Shown: positions 24,644 through 34,133 of the stretch, piece after piece | Layout of the letters: the number at the start of each line of letters is the position of its first letter | Numbering within the stretch: position 1 is the stretch's first letter | Origin: Metaruminococcus_A gallistercoris | Lineage (GTDB): Bacteria; Bacillota; Clostridia; Oscillospirales; Ruminococcaceae | DNA length: 64,000 nucleotides | Reading direction: 5' to 3' | Assembly (NCBI GenBank): GCA_904394975.1 | Contig: CAJFNQ010000023.1 | Location: 18,135 to 82,134, forward strand | Made by a program: the position numbers and the translations under genes | The notes under the pieces: model-generated | Seen by the model: only the letters and a program-made list of their open reading frames with translations | Database searches by the model: none | What the model was told of the DNA's origin: nothing

Positions 24644-26494
24644 ATGGGCAAGATTATTGGTATTGACTTAGGTACTACAAACTCCTGTGTCGCCGTTATG
24701 GAAGGCGGCGAGGCAGTCGTTATCGCGAATCCGGAAGGCGCGCGGACCACTCCGTCGGTTGTTGCATTTTCCAAGACCGGTGAAAGAATGGTCGGTCAGG
24801 TCGCAAAACGTCAGGCGATCACCAACCCGGACCGCACTGTCAGCTCGATCAAACGCCATATGGGTACGAACTATACCGTGGAAATCGACGGCAAAAAATA
24901 TTCTCCGCAGGAGATTTCCGCAATGATTCTGCAAAAACTGAAATCGGACGCGGAAGCTTATCTTGGTGAAACCATTTCCGAAGCAGTTATTACGGTTCCG
25001 GCTTACTTTACCGACGCACAGCGTCAGGCAACCAAAGATGCTGGTAAAATCGCCGGCCTTGATGTAAAACGTATCATCAACGAGCCGACCGCGGCAGCGC
25101 TTGCGTATGGTATTGATAAAGAAAACGATCAGAAGATCATGGTTTATGACCTTGGCGGCGGTACGTTCGATGTTTCCATCATTGAGATGGGCGACGGCGT
25201 TCAGGAAGTTCTCGCGACTGCGGGTAACAACCGTCTGGGCGGCGATGACTTCGACCAGCGCATCATCGACTGGATGGTCGCTGAGTTCAAACGTGACAAC
25301 GGTGTGGATCTTTCCTCTGATAAAATGGCGATGCAGCGTTTGAAAGAGGCGGCGGAGAAAGCGAAAATCGAGCTTTCCGGCATGACCCAGTCGCAGATCA
25401 ACCTTCCGTTCATCACGGCGGACGCGACCGGCCCGAAACACCTTGACCTGACCCTCAGCCGTGCGAAATTCAACGAACTCACCGCAGACTTGGTTGAAGC
25501 GACCATGGGCCCGGTTCGTCAGGCACTTTCCGACGCCGGACTCCAGCCTTCTCAGCTCGATAAAGTTCTGTTGGTCGGCGGTTCTTCCCGTATCCCGGCG
25601 GTTCAGGACGCGGTAAAAGCGCATACCGGTAAAGATCCGTTCAAGGGTATCAACCCGGATGAATGTGTTGCGATCGGCGCTGCAATTCAGGGCGGCGTTC
25701 TTACCGGCGACGTAAAAGGTCTGCTCCTGCTGGATGTCACCCCGCTTTCTCTTGGCATTGAGACCATGGGCGGTGTTTGCACCAAGATCATTGAGCGTAA
25801 TACCACCATCCCGACCAAGAAATCGCAGATTTTCTCCACTGCGGCGGACGGCCAGACTTCTGTTGAGGTCAACGTTCTGCAGGGCGAGCGTGAGTTTGCA
25901 AGAGACAATAAATCCCTCGGTATGTTCCATCTTGACGGTATCCCGGCGGCTCCGCGTGGCGTGCCGCAGATCGAAGTCACCTTCGATATTGACGCGAACG
26001 GCATTGTTCACGTTTCCGCGAAAGACCTCGGCACCGGAAAAGAGCAGAACATCACCATCACCGCTTCTACCAACATGTCCAAAGAGGACATTGACCGTGC
26101 GGTAAAAGAAGCAGAGCAGTATGCAGCGGAAGACAAGAAAAACCGTGAAAACGTTGATATCCGCAACAACGCAGACCAGCTTGTTTACCAGACTGAAAAG
26201 ACTCTGGGTGAGATTGGCGACAAGATCACCGAGGATGAAAAGAAAGAAATCCAGGGTAAGATCGATGAACTGAAAGAGGCGCTCAAAGGTACGGATACTG
26301 ACGCGATCAAGGCAAAGACCGAAGAAGCGCAGCAGGCGTTCTACAAGGTTTCTGAGAAGCTGTATCAGGCAGCGCAGCAGGCGGCTCAGGCTCAGGCTGC
26401 TCAGGGCGGTCAGCCGGGCGGCAACGCGGGAACGGCTCCGCAGGATGATGTTGTTGACGCAGATTTCACCGAAGCGGACGACGACAAGAAATAA
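24644..26494 (+). CDS. dnaK: Molecular chaperone DnaK (Hsp70)
   Basis: ATP-dependent Hsp70 chaperone. The nucleotide domain opens with GKIIGIDLGTTNSCVAVMEG and contains the phosphate-binding VYDLGGGTFDVSI; the substrate domain and helical lid follow, ending in the acidic tail VVDADFTE before DDDKK. It has 616 residues. ATG 24644 is chosen because GGAGG lies at 24631-24635; an upstream ATG at 24629 overlaps it. Works with GrpE and DnaJ from the same operon, and possibly with the cysteine-tailed J protein at 3.6 kb. Confidence 0.98.
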   Translation: MGKIIGIDLGTTNSCVAVMEGGEAVVIANPEGARTTPSVVAFSKTGERMVGQVAKRQAITNPDRTVSSIKRHMGTNYTVEIDGKKYSPQEISAMILQKLKSDAEAYLGETISEAVITVPAYFTDAQRQATKDAGKIAGLDVKRIINEPTAAALAYGIDKENDQKIMVYDLGGGTFDVSIIEMGDGVQEVLATAGNNRLGGDDFDQRIIDWMVAEFKRDNGVDLSSDKMAMQRLKEAAEKAKIELSGMTQSQINLPFITADATGPKHLDLTLSRAKFNELTADLVEATMGPVRQALSDAGLQPSQLDKVLLVGGSSRIPAVQDAVKAHTGKDPFKGINPDECVAIGAAIQGGVLTGDVKGLLLLDVTPLSLGIETMGGVCTKIIERNTTIPTKKSQIFSTAADGQTSVEVNVLQGEREFARDNKSLGMFHLDGIPAAPRGVPQIEVTFDIDANGIVHVSAKDLGTGKEQNITITASTNMSKEDIDRAVKEAEQYAAEDKKNRENVDIRNNADQLVYQTEKTLGEIGDKITEDEKKEIQGKIDELKEALKGTDTDAIKAKTEEAQQAFYKVSEKLYQAAQQAAQAQAAQGGQPGGNAGTAPQDDVVDADFTEADDDKK

Positions 26495-26503
26495 AATAAT
26501 CTT

Positions 26504-26546
26504 CACCATGTTGCACCCCTGCCTTTTCGGTGGGGGTGCTGTGGTG
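26504..26546 (+). terminator. Strong hairpin between dnaK and dnaJ (weak terminator or processing site)
   Basis: CACCA pairs with TGGTG outside, and GCACCCCTGCC with GGTGGGGGTGC inside, around TTTTC. No T run follows (GATTT only), so it more likely stabilises or processes the mRNA, or reduces dnaJ expression, than fully terminates. Confidence 0.6.
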
Positions 26547-26595
26547 ATTTAAAACCGGTTTTTCCGGTACATAATTGGTAAAGGGTGGGCATAAT

Positions 26596-27756
26596 TTGGC
26601 AGAGAAACGCGATTACTATGAAGTCCTTGGTGTGACAAAGAACGCCAGCGACGATGAAATAAAAAAAGCATACCGGAAGATGGCCAAGAAATACCATCCG
26701 GATTTGAACCCAGGCAACAAAGAGGCCGAAGCAAAATTCAAAGAGGTCAACGAAGCGTACGAAGTTCTTTCCGACAGCACAAAAAAAGCGCGTTATGACC
26801 AGTTTGGCCATGCGGGCGTTGACCCGAACTACGGTGCGGGTGCCGGCGGCGCAGGTTACGGCGGTGCCGGATTCGGCGGATTTGATTTTGGCGATATCGG
26901 TGATATTTTTGAAGGCTTTTTCGGCGGTGGATTCGGTGGTGCAGCCCGCAGCAACCCGAATGGGCCGCGCCGTGGTGCGGATGTGGAAGCCAATATTACC
27001 ATCAGCTTCCTCGAAGCCTGTAAAGGCTGTGAAAAAGATGTCACCATTTCTTCGATGGACGCATGCCCGGAATGCAGCGGCTCCGGCGCGGCAAAGGGAA
27101 CGACCGCGAAAACCTGTCCGGACTGCGGAGGCAGAGGTCAAGTTCGGGTCAGTCAGCGTACTCCGTTTGGTGTGGTGCAGACGACTCGCCCCTGTTCCCG
27201 CTGCGGAGGGAAAGGAAAAATTGTGGAAAATCCCTGCCCGAAGTGCCATGGCGGCGGCCGGGTGCGCACCAGCAAGTCGGTGCATGTCAATATTCCTGCT
27301 GGTATTGATGATGGTCAGGCGTTTTCTATTTCGGGCCGCGGTGATCATGGCATGAACGGCGGACCGGCCGGCGATTTGATCGTGAATGTTAATGTGCGTC
27401 CGGACCCGCTTTTCACCCGCCGTGGGTTTGATATCTGGTGTGATATTCCCATCACCTATGCGCAGGCTGTGCTGGGAGATGAGATCGTTGTTCCGACCAT
27501 TGACGGCAAGGTGAAATATACCATTCCGGAAGGATTCCAGCCGGAAACGGTGGTTCGGTTGCGTGGAAAGGGCGTTCAGCGGATCAACGCGCGTGGACGC
27601 GGTGACCAGTATGTGAAGATGAACATTGAGGTCCCGAAGAATCTCAGCAAACAGCAGAAGGACGCTTTGCGCAGTTTTGACGCGCTGCTCAATGAAAAGC
27701 AGCATGAAAAAAAGAAAAGCTTTTTTGAAACGCTGAAAAAGAATTTCGGCGGCTAA
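26596..27756 (+). CDS. dnaJ: Chaperone protein DnaJ
   Basis: Canonical type A Hsp40 that delivers substrates to DnaK. The J domain (EKRDYYEVLGV, HPD present in YHPDLNPG), a long Gly-rich linker (GAGAGGAGYGGAGFGGFDFG) and four CxxCxGxG-type zinc repeats (CPECSGSG, CPDCGGRG, CSRCGGKG, CPKCHGGG) are intact. It has 386 residues. Start choice: TTG 26596 follows AAGGGTGGG; upstream in-frame starts lie within or before that site. A terminator follows. Confidence 0.97.
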   Translation: MAEKRDYYEVLGVTKNASDDEIKKAYRKMAKKYHPDLNPGNKEAEAKFKEVNEAYEVLSDSTKKARYDQFGHAGVDPNYGAGAGGAGYGGAGFGGFDFGDIGDIFEGFFGGGFGGAARSNPNGPRRGADVEANITISFLEACKGCEKDVTISSMDACPECSGSGAAKGTTAKTCPDCGGRGQVRVSQRTPFGVVQTTRPCSRCGGKGKIVENPCPKCHGGGRVRTSKSVHVNIPAGIDDGQAFSISGRGDHGMNGGPAGDLIVNVNVRPDPLFTRRGFDIWCDIPITYAQAVLGDEIVVPTIDGKVKYTIPEGFQPETVVRLRGKGVQRINARGRGDQYVKMNIEVPKNLSKQQKDALRSFDALLNEKQHEKKKSFFETLKKNFGG

Positions 27757-27760
27757 AACC

Positions 27761-27790
27761 AAAGCACCGGGTTTTACCCGGTGCTTTTTT
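27761..27790 (+). terminator. Terminator of the dnaK operon
   Basis: AAAGCACCGGG-TTTTA-CCCGGTGCTTTTTT, a perfect stem with T run. Confidence 0.95.
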
Positions 27791-27923
27791 GCGCGATCAA
27801 TTGGTTTGCGGTACGTGCCCTAATCTTTCTTCGACGGTAACGCGGAAACATGAAGGCTGTGCTGATACCATTTGTTTGTTCTTTGTGTGTACTGTTTTCA
27901 TAAAACCTTGTAACGGAAAATAA

Positions 27924-27956
27924 AGAAAAGCGCCTGCAAAAGCAGGCGCTTTTCTT
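27924..27956. terminator. Terminator of ilvD (works on both strands)
   Basis: AAAGCGCCTGC and GCAGGCGCTTT pair around AAAA; on the minus strand the stem is followed by TCTTTATTTT. Confidence 0.88.
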
Positions 27957-27970
27957 TGTTTTTAACAGCT

Positions 27971-29641
27971 TTATTTTTTCGGGACTTCCAAAATAGCGCC
28001 GCGGTTGCCGGAGGTGACCAGAGCCGCATAACGCGCGAGGTAGCCGGTTGTGATCTTCGGCTGGCGAGGTTTCCATGCCGCACGGCGTTTTTGAAGCTCT
28101 TCATCGCTGACACGAACATTGATGGTATTGGCGTTGATGTCAATGTCGATGATATCGCCTTCCTCAATGAGCGCGATGTTACCGCCTACTGCCGCTTCGG
28201 GCGACACATGCCCGATTGCAGCGCCGCGGGTCGCGCCGGAGAAACGGCCGTCGGTGATCAGTGCGACGGTGCTGCCAAGGCCGCGTCCTACGATTGCGGA
28301 GGTGGGGTTGAGCATCTCACGCATGCCCGGGCCGCCTTTCGGGCCTTCGTAGCGGATGATGACAACATCGCCTTCCACGATTTTTCCGCCGTTGATGGCC
28401 GCCATCGCGTCCTCCTCACAGTCAAAGACACGCGCGGGACCGGAGTGCTTGAGCATTTCCGGCGCGACCGCGGAACGTTTGACCACGCAGGAATCCGGCG
28501 CGAGGTTGCCGCGCAGAACGGCGATGCCGCCGGTCTTGCTGTACGGGTTTTCCACCGGGCGGATGATCTCCGGGTTTTTGTTGACCGCGCCCGCAATGTT
28601 TTCCGCAACGGTTTTGCCGGTGCAGGTGATGAGATCGGTCTCAAGAAGGCCGAGCTTGTTGATCTCGCTCATAACAGCCGGGATACCGCCCGCTTCGTTG
28701 AGCTCTTCCACATAGTGGCGGCCGGCCGGTGCGAGATGGCAAAGGTTCGGCGTTTTTTCGCTGATGGCGTTTGCCATGTCCACGTTAAGCTCAATGCCGG
28801 CTTCGTGCGCAATGGCAGGCAGATGGAGCATGCTGTTGGTGGAGCATCCGAGCGCCATGTCCATGGTCAGCGCGTTTTTGAACGCGGCTTCGGTCATGAT
28901 GTCGCGCGGACGGATGTTTTTTTCAAGGAGTTCCATGATCTTCATGCCGGCGTGTTTCGCGAGCCGAATGCGCGCCGAATAAACCGCCGGGATGGTGCCG
29001 TTTCCGGGAAGTCCCATGCCGAGCACTTCGGTCAGGCAGTTCATGCTGTTTGCCGTGTACATGCCGGAGCAGGAGCCGCAGGTCGGGCAGGTGTTTTCTT
29101 CGTACTCGTCCAGTTTTTCTTTGGTGATCTTCCCGCCGTTGTAAGCGCCGACCGCTTCGGAAATGCTGGAGAAACTGGTCTTGCAGCCGTCTACCTTACC
29201 GGCGAGCATCGGGCCGCCGCTGACGAAGATGGTCGGGATATTGAGCCGTGCCGCCGCCATGAGAAGCCCCGGAACGTTTTTGTCGCAGTTGGGAATCATG
29301 ACCAGCGCGTCGAACGCGTGGGCCATCGCCATCGCTTCGGTGGAATCGGCAATCAGGTCACGGGTGACCAAGGAGTATTTCATTCCCTGATGACCCATTG
29401 CGATGCCGTCACAGACCGCAATGGCTGGGAAGACGATCGGGGTGCCTCCCGCCATGGAAACGCCGGTCTTGACCGCTTCCACGATCTTGTCAATGTTCAT
29501 GTGCCCCGGAACGATCTCATTATAAGAACTTACAATGCCTACGAGCGGGCGTTCCATCTCTTCTTTTGTATATCCCAGCGCGTTGAATAACGCACGGTGG
29601 GTGGCGCTTTTCACGCCTTTTGTCACTGCATCACTGTTCAT
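27971..29641 (-). CDS. ilvD: Dihydroxy-acid dehydratase
   Basis: Fe-S dehydratase of valine, isoleucine and pantothenate synthesis. The cluster cysteines are seen in MIPNCDKNVPG and NTCPTCGSCSGMYTANSM, and the DFCSTN-like GCSTNSML region follows. At 556 residues it is full length and begins with ATG. It stands alone here: the other ilv genes are not adjacent. It has a clear promoter 63 bp upstream and no T-box is visible in the short leader. Confidence 0.97.
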   Translation of the reverse strand: MNSDAVTKGVKSATHRALFNALGYTKEEMERPLVGIVSSYNEIVPGHMNIDKIVEAVKTGVSMAGGTPIVFPAIAVCDGIAMGHQGMKYSLVTRDLIADSTEAMAMAHAFDALVMIPNCDKNVPGLLMAAARLNIPTIFVSGGPMLAGKVDGCKTSFSSISEAVGAYNGGKITKEKLDEYEENTCPTCGSCSGMYTANSMNCLTEVLGMGLPGNGTIPAVYSARIRLAKHAGMKIMELLEKNIRPRDIMTEAAFKNALTMDMALGCSTNSMLHLPAIAHEAGIELNVDMANAISEKTPNLCHLAPAGRHYVEELNEAGGIPAVMSEINKLGLLETDLITCTGKTVAENIAGAVNKNPEIIRPVENPYSKTGGIAVLRGNLAPDSCVVKRSAVAPEMLKHSGPARVFDCEEDAMAAINGGKIVEGDVVIIRYEGPKGGPGMREMLNPTSAIVGRGLGSTVALITDGRFSGATRGAAIGHVSPEAAVGGNIALIEEGDIIDIDINANTINVRVSDEELQKRRAAWKPRQPKITTGYLARYAALVTSGNRGAILEVPKK

Positions 29642-29703
29642 AAAAATACCGCCTTTAACTGGATTTGCTTTATTTGGTGCTTTACCACATAAAAGTCTTT
29701 TCT

Positions 29704-29732
29704 ATTGTAAAACCTTTTTGGGTGGATGTCAA
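29704..29732 (-). promoter_or_regulatory. Promoter of ilvD
   Basis: On the minus strand TTGACA and TACAAT are separated by 17 bp. The leader between it and ilvD is only about 55 nt, too short for a T-box. Confidence 0.85.
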
Positions 29733-29790
29733 CGGCTGGACGGATACCACGCCGATTGAATAACTTTGCGCGGTGGATTGGGCGCAGGAT

Positions 29791-29827
29791 AAAAACAGGC
29801 CGCTCTGTTTTTATGCAGAGCGGCCGT
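29791..29827 (-). terminator. Terminator of the dusB-GNAT unit
   Basis: On the minus strand GGCCGCTCTG-CATAAAAA-CAGAGCGGCC is followed by TGTTTTTATC. It also stands upstream of the ilvD promoter. Confidence 0.85.
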
Positions 29828-29874
29828 CTGTTGTCTTGCTCGGTTTCCTGCTGTGTCCATCGCAGTAAAAAGGA

Positions 29875-30318
29875 TTAGAGCCATTGGACGAACCCTGTTT
29901 TGTCGGACGAATTGTAACCGCAGCTTTGGTAAAAACGAAGGACCCCTTCACTTTTGGAGCCGGTCAGGAGCATGATTTTGTAACACCCGGCTTCTTTGGC
30001 AAGGCGGCGTGCCTCATCCATACAGGCACGGGCAAACCCTCTGCCCCGGAAAGCGGCATGGGTAACAACGTTTTCAATGAGAGCGTAAGGGCGCTGGCCC
30101 CGAGTGAGGTTTAGTAGGATGATGAGCGTGCAAGAGGAGACGATCCTACCATTTTCTTCCGCGACCAGAACGGAATACCCTTTCGTGCGCAGGATATCGT
30201 CCCAAACGCGTTCCAGCCGTTCATCCCGCTCCGGAACAGATGGTTCGTGCAGATGGGTGTATAGCTCCAGCAGGTCGCAAAGATCGCCGTATTCTGCTTT
30301 TCGTACAACCGGGTTCAT
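29875..30318 (-). CDS. GNAT family N-acetyltransferase
   Basis: A 147-residue acetyl-CoA-dependent transferase. The GNAT core includes VLVAEENGRIVSSCTLIIL, the acetyl-CoA pyrophosphate loop in HAAFRGRGFARACMDEA (R/QxxGxG/A form) and a terminal FYQSCGY segment. The substrate cannot be told from sequence. Its ATG overlaps the dusB stop (ATGA), so it is translationally coupled to dusB. Confidence 0.88.
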   Translation of the reverse strand: MNPVVRKAEYGDLCDLLELYTHLHEPSVPERDERLERVWDDILRTKGYSVLVAEENGRIVSSCTLIILLNLTRGQRPYALIENVVTHAAFRGRGFARACMDEARRLAKEAGCYKIMLLTGSKSEGVLRFYQSCGYNSSDKTGFVQWL

Positions 30319-31301
30319 ATGCTTTCCTCCGGGTTTTGCAGCAGCACCTGTTCGATCAGACGGTCGATGTCTTCCGGCACCTTGAGCTCACCGCACATCC
30401 GGCGCATGGAAGCCGCTCCGTGCAGCCCTTTTAGATACCATGCGGCGTGATGGCGGGCTTCTCGCATGCCCATCCGTTCGCCCTTGTGGGCGCACAGGGC
30501 AGTGATATGCCCTTTCATGATCTCCATCCGCCGGGTGAGCGGCGGGTCGGGCTGATAAGCACCGGTGGCAAGATAATCGCGGATCTGCGCGAACAGCCAC
30601 GGTCTGCCGTAGGAGCCACGCCCCACCATGACCAGATCGCAGCCGGTCGCTTCGTACATCCGTTTGGCGTCCTCCGGGGTCTGTATATCTCCGTTGCCGA
30701 TGACTGGTACCGAAACCGCCTGTTTTACCTTTGCAATCATAGTAAGATTGACCGGCGGCGCGTACATCTGCTGGCGGGTACGCCCGTGCACCGTGATGGC
30801 GGCTGCTCCGCTCTGTTCCAGTATTTTTGCAACTTCCACCGCGTTGAGCGAGTCGTCGTTCCACCCGGTGCGGATCTTTGCGGTCACAGGAACGGGAACG
30901 GCGTTTGCCACCTCCCGCAGGATGGCCCCGGCGAGCTTCGGGTCCTTCATCAGCGCGCTGCCGCTGTTGTTGGCAACCACTTTCGGCACCGGGCACCCCA
31001 TGTTGATGTCGATTAAGTCCGGTTTATAGCGCATGGCTTTTTCGGCAGCAAGCGCCATAAAACGCGGATCATCTCCAAACAGCTGCACCGCCATGGGACG
31101 TTCCTCCGGCGTGACTTCTAAAAGCTCAGCGGTCTTTTTGTCGGAATACATCATTCCTTTGGCGCTTGCCATTTCTCCCGTCACCATGGCAGCTCCATAA
31201 GAGTGGCAGAGGGCACGGAAGGTTCGGTCGGCTACCGAAGCCATGGGAGCAAGACTGGCGGTCTGCTCAATTTCTACATTACCGATGAATATGGTCTTCA
31301 C
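30315..31301 (-). CDS. dusB: tRNA dihydrouridine synthase (DusB type)
   Basis: FMN-dependent enzyme that reduces uridines in the tRNA D-loop. The start LAPMASVADRTFRALCHSYG, the catalytic Cys in DINMGCPVPKVV, GSALMKDP, TAKIRTGWND and GNGDIQTPEDA are classic. Start choice: AAGGAG lies 6 nt before a GTG at 31301 giving KTIFIGNVEIEQ; an ATG at 31337 is in frame but has no ribosome site. It has 328 residues and is followed by a coupled GNAT gene. Confidence 0.94.
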   Translation of the reverse strand: MKTIFIGNVEIEQTASLAPMASVADRTFRALCHSYGAAMVTGEMASAKGMMYSDKKTAELLEVTPEERPMAVQLFGDDPRFMALAAEKAMRYKPDLIDINMGCPVPKVVANNSGSALMKDPKLAGAILREVANAVPVPVTAKIRTGWNDDSLNAVEVAKILEQSGAAAITVHGRTRQQMYAPPVNLTMIAKVKQAVSVPVIGNGDIQTPEDAKRMYEATGCDLVMVGRGSYGRPWLFAQIRDYLATGAYQPDPPLTRRMEIMKGHITALCAHKGERMGMREARHHAAWYLKGLHGAASMRRMCGELKVPEDIDRLIEQVLLQNPEESI

Positions 31302-31409
31302 AACATTCTCCTTATTTGTTGATAAAAAACGCAGCATATGGTTTCATCCGCCGTAAAACAAAACACCGCGTGACCCGGATGAAATCGACCGGGACCGCGT
31401 GTGGATTTA

Positions 31410-31438
31410 TTGAAACAGCGGGTATAATATGGTATAAT
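31410..31438 (+). promoter_or_regulatory. Promoter of the polA-tsaD unit
   Basis: TTGAAA-N17-TATAAT. A second TATAAT-like sequence lies 10 bp upstream in a direct repeat GGTATAAT, so two start sites are possible. Confidence 0.75.
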
Positions 31439-31538
31439 AAAACGATTATGAAACGGGTCATCCGCTTTCAGTCAATTTTAATCGATTCCCGCAGATTCGT
31501 CAACCGGACGAACCGGGCCATGAAAAAGGGGTGTGCAT

Positions 31539-34106
31539 ATGAAGCTTCTCGCCATTGACGGTAACAGCATTTTGAACCGTTCATTTTACGGGGTGAAGTT
31601 TTTAACCACGAAAGACGGCTTTTTTACAAACGCGCTGGTCGGTTTTTTGAATATTTTAATCAAGATGCAAAACGAGCTTGCGCCGGACGCGGTCGCTGTT
31701 GCGTTTGATGTACACGCGCCCACCTTTCGCCACAAGCTGTTTGACGATTACAAAGGCACCCGCAAAGGAACGCCTGAAGAACTGCTGATGCAGATGCCGG
31801 TCGCAAAGGAGATCATCCGCGCGCTGGGTTACAAGGTCATTGAGCAGCCGGGCTATGAGGCGGACGACATTGTCGGCACACTGGCGCGGATGTGTACCGA
31901 AGCGGGGGAACAATGCGTGATCGCCACCGGCGACCGCGACTGCCTGCAGCTCATCACCGATGAGGTCAGCGTGCGGCTTGCTACCACCCGCGAAGCCATC
32001 CTTTACACCCCGCAGAAATATTTTGACGAATACGGCGTTCAGCCAATCCAGCTCATCGACGTCAAAGCGCTGATGGGTGATTCTTCCGACAATATCCCCG
32101 GCGTAAAGGGGATTGGTGAAAAGACTGCGTTTTCGCTCATCCAGAAATACGGCACCATCGAGGCCATTTACGCGGATGTAGACGCCATTGAGGCGACCCC
32201 GCGTGTGAAAAAACTGCTGGAAAGCGGAAAGGATTCCGCCTTTTTGAGCAAAACGCTCGCAACCATCTGCTGTGAGGCGCCGATTGACGGGGAACTTTCC
32301 CATTATCTCCCCTCCGAGCGGGATGACGCAAAGCTCGCCGAGCTGTTTGAGCGGTACGAGATGCGTTCTTACCTGCAAAAGCTGCACATCGACCCGGGCG
32401 AAGAAACAAAACCCCAGATTGTGCTGGAAGCCGACGGACCGGAGCAGGTCGTCTGCGAGCCGGCGGTCGAAACGGTGCGTGCCGCGCTGGAACCCTGCGC
32501 GTCTGTTGATTTTCTGGCTGATTTTGACGAGAACGGCGGCATGAGTGGCCTTGCAATCACGGCGGGGGACACGGTGTTCTCCTTCCGCTTTCAGGCGGAG
32601 CAGGCGTTTTTTGAACTGGTCTGCGGCAGTGAAAAGCCTAAGCGCACCTTCGACGTGAAACCGGTCTACCGCTTCTGTATGGAGCGGGGAGCCGAGCTTT
32701 CCAATGTGCTGTTCGACGGCATGCTTGCCGCTTATCTGCTGGATGCCGGAGGCCGCAGTTATGACCTCGTCACACTGGCTAAGCAAAGCGGGATGAATCT
32801 GCCGCAGGTGGAGGAAGCATACCAGCCGGCGGCGGTACTGCCGGAACTTTGCACCCGAATGAAACGTCAGCTTTCCGAAGAGGGGATGCTCCGGCTGTTT
32901 GAAACGATTGAAATGCCGCTGGCACTGGTTCTGGCTTCTATGGAGTACGAAGGCTTCGCGGTGGATATGGACGGCATCAATCAGTTCGGCGAGATGCTTT
33001 CCGCCCAGATTGAGACCCTCCGCTCCTATATGATGGAGCTGGCCGGGGAAGAGTTTAACCCCAATTCCACCAAGGAACTCAACGTCATCCTGTTCGAGAA
33101 ACTGAAACTGACCCCGAAAAAGAAAACCAAGAGCGGGTATTCGACCAATGTGGACGCGCTGGAAGCCATCCGCGGGGAACACGAGATCATCCCCACTCTG
33201 CTCGAGTACCGTAAGCTCAGCAAGCTCTATTCCACCTATGTGGTGGGCTTGCGCAAGGTGGTGGATGCCGGGGGTAGGGTGCATTCCACCTTTAAGCAGA
33301 CCGAGACCCGCACCGGGCGAATCAGCTCCACCGAACCGAATATGCAGAACATCCCCGCCCGCACCGAACTGGGCCGGCAGATGCGCCGGTTCTTTGTGGC
33401 GAAAGAGGGCTGTGTTCTGATTGACGCCGACTATTCCCAGATCGAGCTGCGCATTCTGGCGCATATCGCGGACGACAAACGTATGATTGACGCGTTCAAC
33501 AACGGCGCGGACATTCATGCCATCACCGCTTCTGAGGTGTTCGGCGTGCCGCCCGAGATGGTCACCCATGAGATGCGCACCCGTGCAAAAGCCATCAATT
33601 TCGGCATCGTTTACGGCATCAGCGCGTTTTCCCTTTCGCAGGATATTGGTGTTACCGTTGCGCAGGCATCCGATTATATCAAAAACTATCTGGCGACCTA
33701 CAGCGGCGTTGACCGGTTTATGAAAGAGACGGTGGAACGTTCCAAAGAGCGCGGGTATGTGACCACCATGTTCGGGCGCCGGAGGATTTTGGATGAACTG
33801 AAATCCCACAACAAAAACATCCGCAATTTCGGCGAGCGAGCCGCCATGAACGCTCCCATTCAGGGCACCGCGGCAGATATCATCAAAATTGCCATGGTGC
33901 GGGTGTATGAACGGCTGAAGCGGGAGAAGATTGACGGCAAACTCATTTTGCAGGTGCACGATGAGTTGATTTTGGAAGTAAAGGAAGCCGATGCCGAGCG
34001 TGCAAAGCTCTGCTTAAAGGAAGAGATGGAGCATGCCGCCGAGTTGAAGGTTACGCTTACGGTGGATGTTTCTTCCGGCAAAACCTGGTATGATGCGAAA
34101 GAGTAA
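31539..34106 (+). CDS. polA: DNA polymerase I
   Basis: Repair and Okazaki-fragment polymerase. Residues 1-290 are the 5'-3' exonuclease (FDVHAPTFRHKLFDDYKGTR, GDRDCLQL). The central 3'-5' exonuclease-like domain lacks the usual DTE motif (SVDFLADFDENGG stands in its place), so proofreading is probably lost as in Taq and Bacillus Pol I. The polymerase motifs are complete: DADYSQIELR (A), RTRAKAINFGIVYG (B) and QVHDELILEV (C). It has 855 residues. The ATG at 31539 follows AAAGGGGTG. Confidence 0.97.
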   Translation: MKLLAIDGNSILNRSFYGVKFLTTKDGFFTNALVGFLNILIKMQNELAPDAVAVAFDVHAPTFRHKLFDDYKGTRKGTPEELLMQMPVAKEIIRALGYKVIEQPGYEADDIVGTLARMCTEAGEQCVIATGDRDCLQLITDEVSVRLATTREAILYTPQKYFDEYGVQPIQLIDVKALMGDSSDNIPGVKGIGEKTAFSLIQKYGTIEAIYADVDAIEATPRVKKLLESGKDSAFLSKTLATICCEAPIDGELSHYLPSERDDAKLAELFERYEMRSYLQKLHIDPGEETKPQIVLEADGPEQVVCEPAVETVRAALEPCASVDFLADFDENGGMSGLAITAGDTVFSFRFQAEQAFFELVCGSEKPKRTFDVKPVYRFCMERGAELSNVLFDGMLAAYLLDAGGRSYDLVTLAKQSGMNLPQVEEAYQPAAVLPELCTRMKRQLSEEGMLRLFETIEMPLALVLASMEYEGFAVDMDGINQFGEMLSAQIETLRSYMMELAGEEFNPNSTKELNVILFEKLKLTPKKKTKSGYSTNVDALEAIRGEHEIIPTLLEYRKLSKLYSTYVVGLRKVVDAGGRVHSTFKQTETRTGRISSTEPNMQNIPARTELGRQMRRFFVAKEGCVLIDADYSQIELRILAHIADDKRMIDAFNNGADIHAITASEVFGVPPEMVTHEMRTRAKAINFGIVYGISAFSLSQDIGVTVAQASDYIKNYLATYSGVDRFMKETVERSKERGYVTTMFGRRRILDELKSHNKNIRNFGERAAMNAPIQGTAADIIKIAMVRVYERLKREKIDGKLILQVHDELILEVKEADAERAKLCLKEEMEHAAELKVTLTVDVSSGKTWYDAKE

Positions 34107-34133
34107 TAACCTTTCATCGGGAGGATGAGATCG

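Noticed and set aside
29642..29732. T-box leader for ilvD
   Set aside because: The promoter leaves a leader of only about 55 nt, too short, and no T-box sequence or specifier stem is seen.
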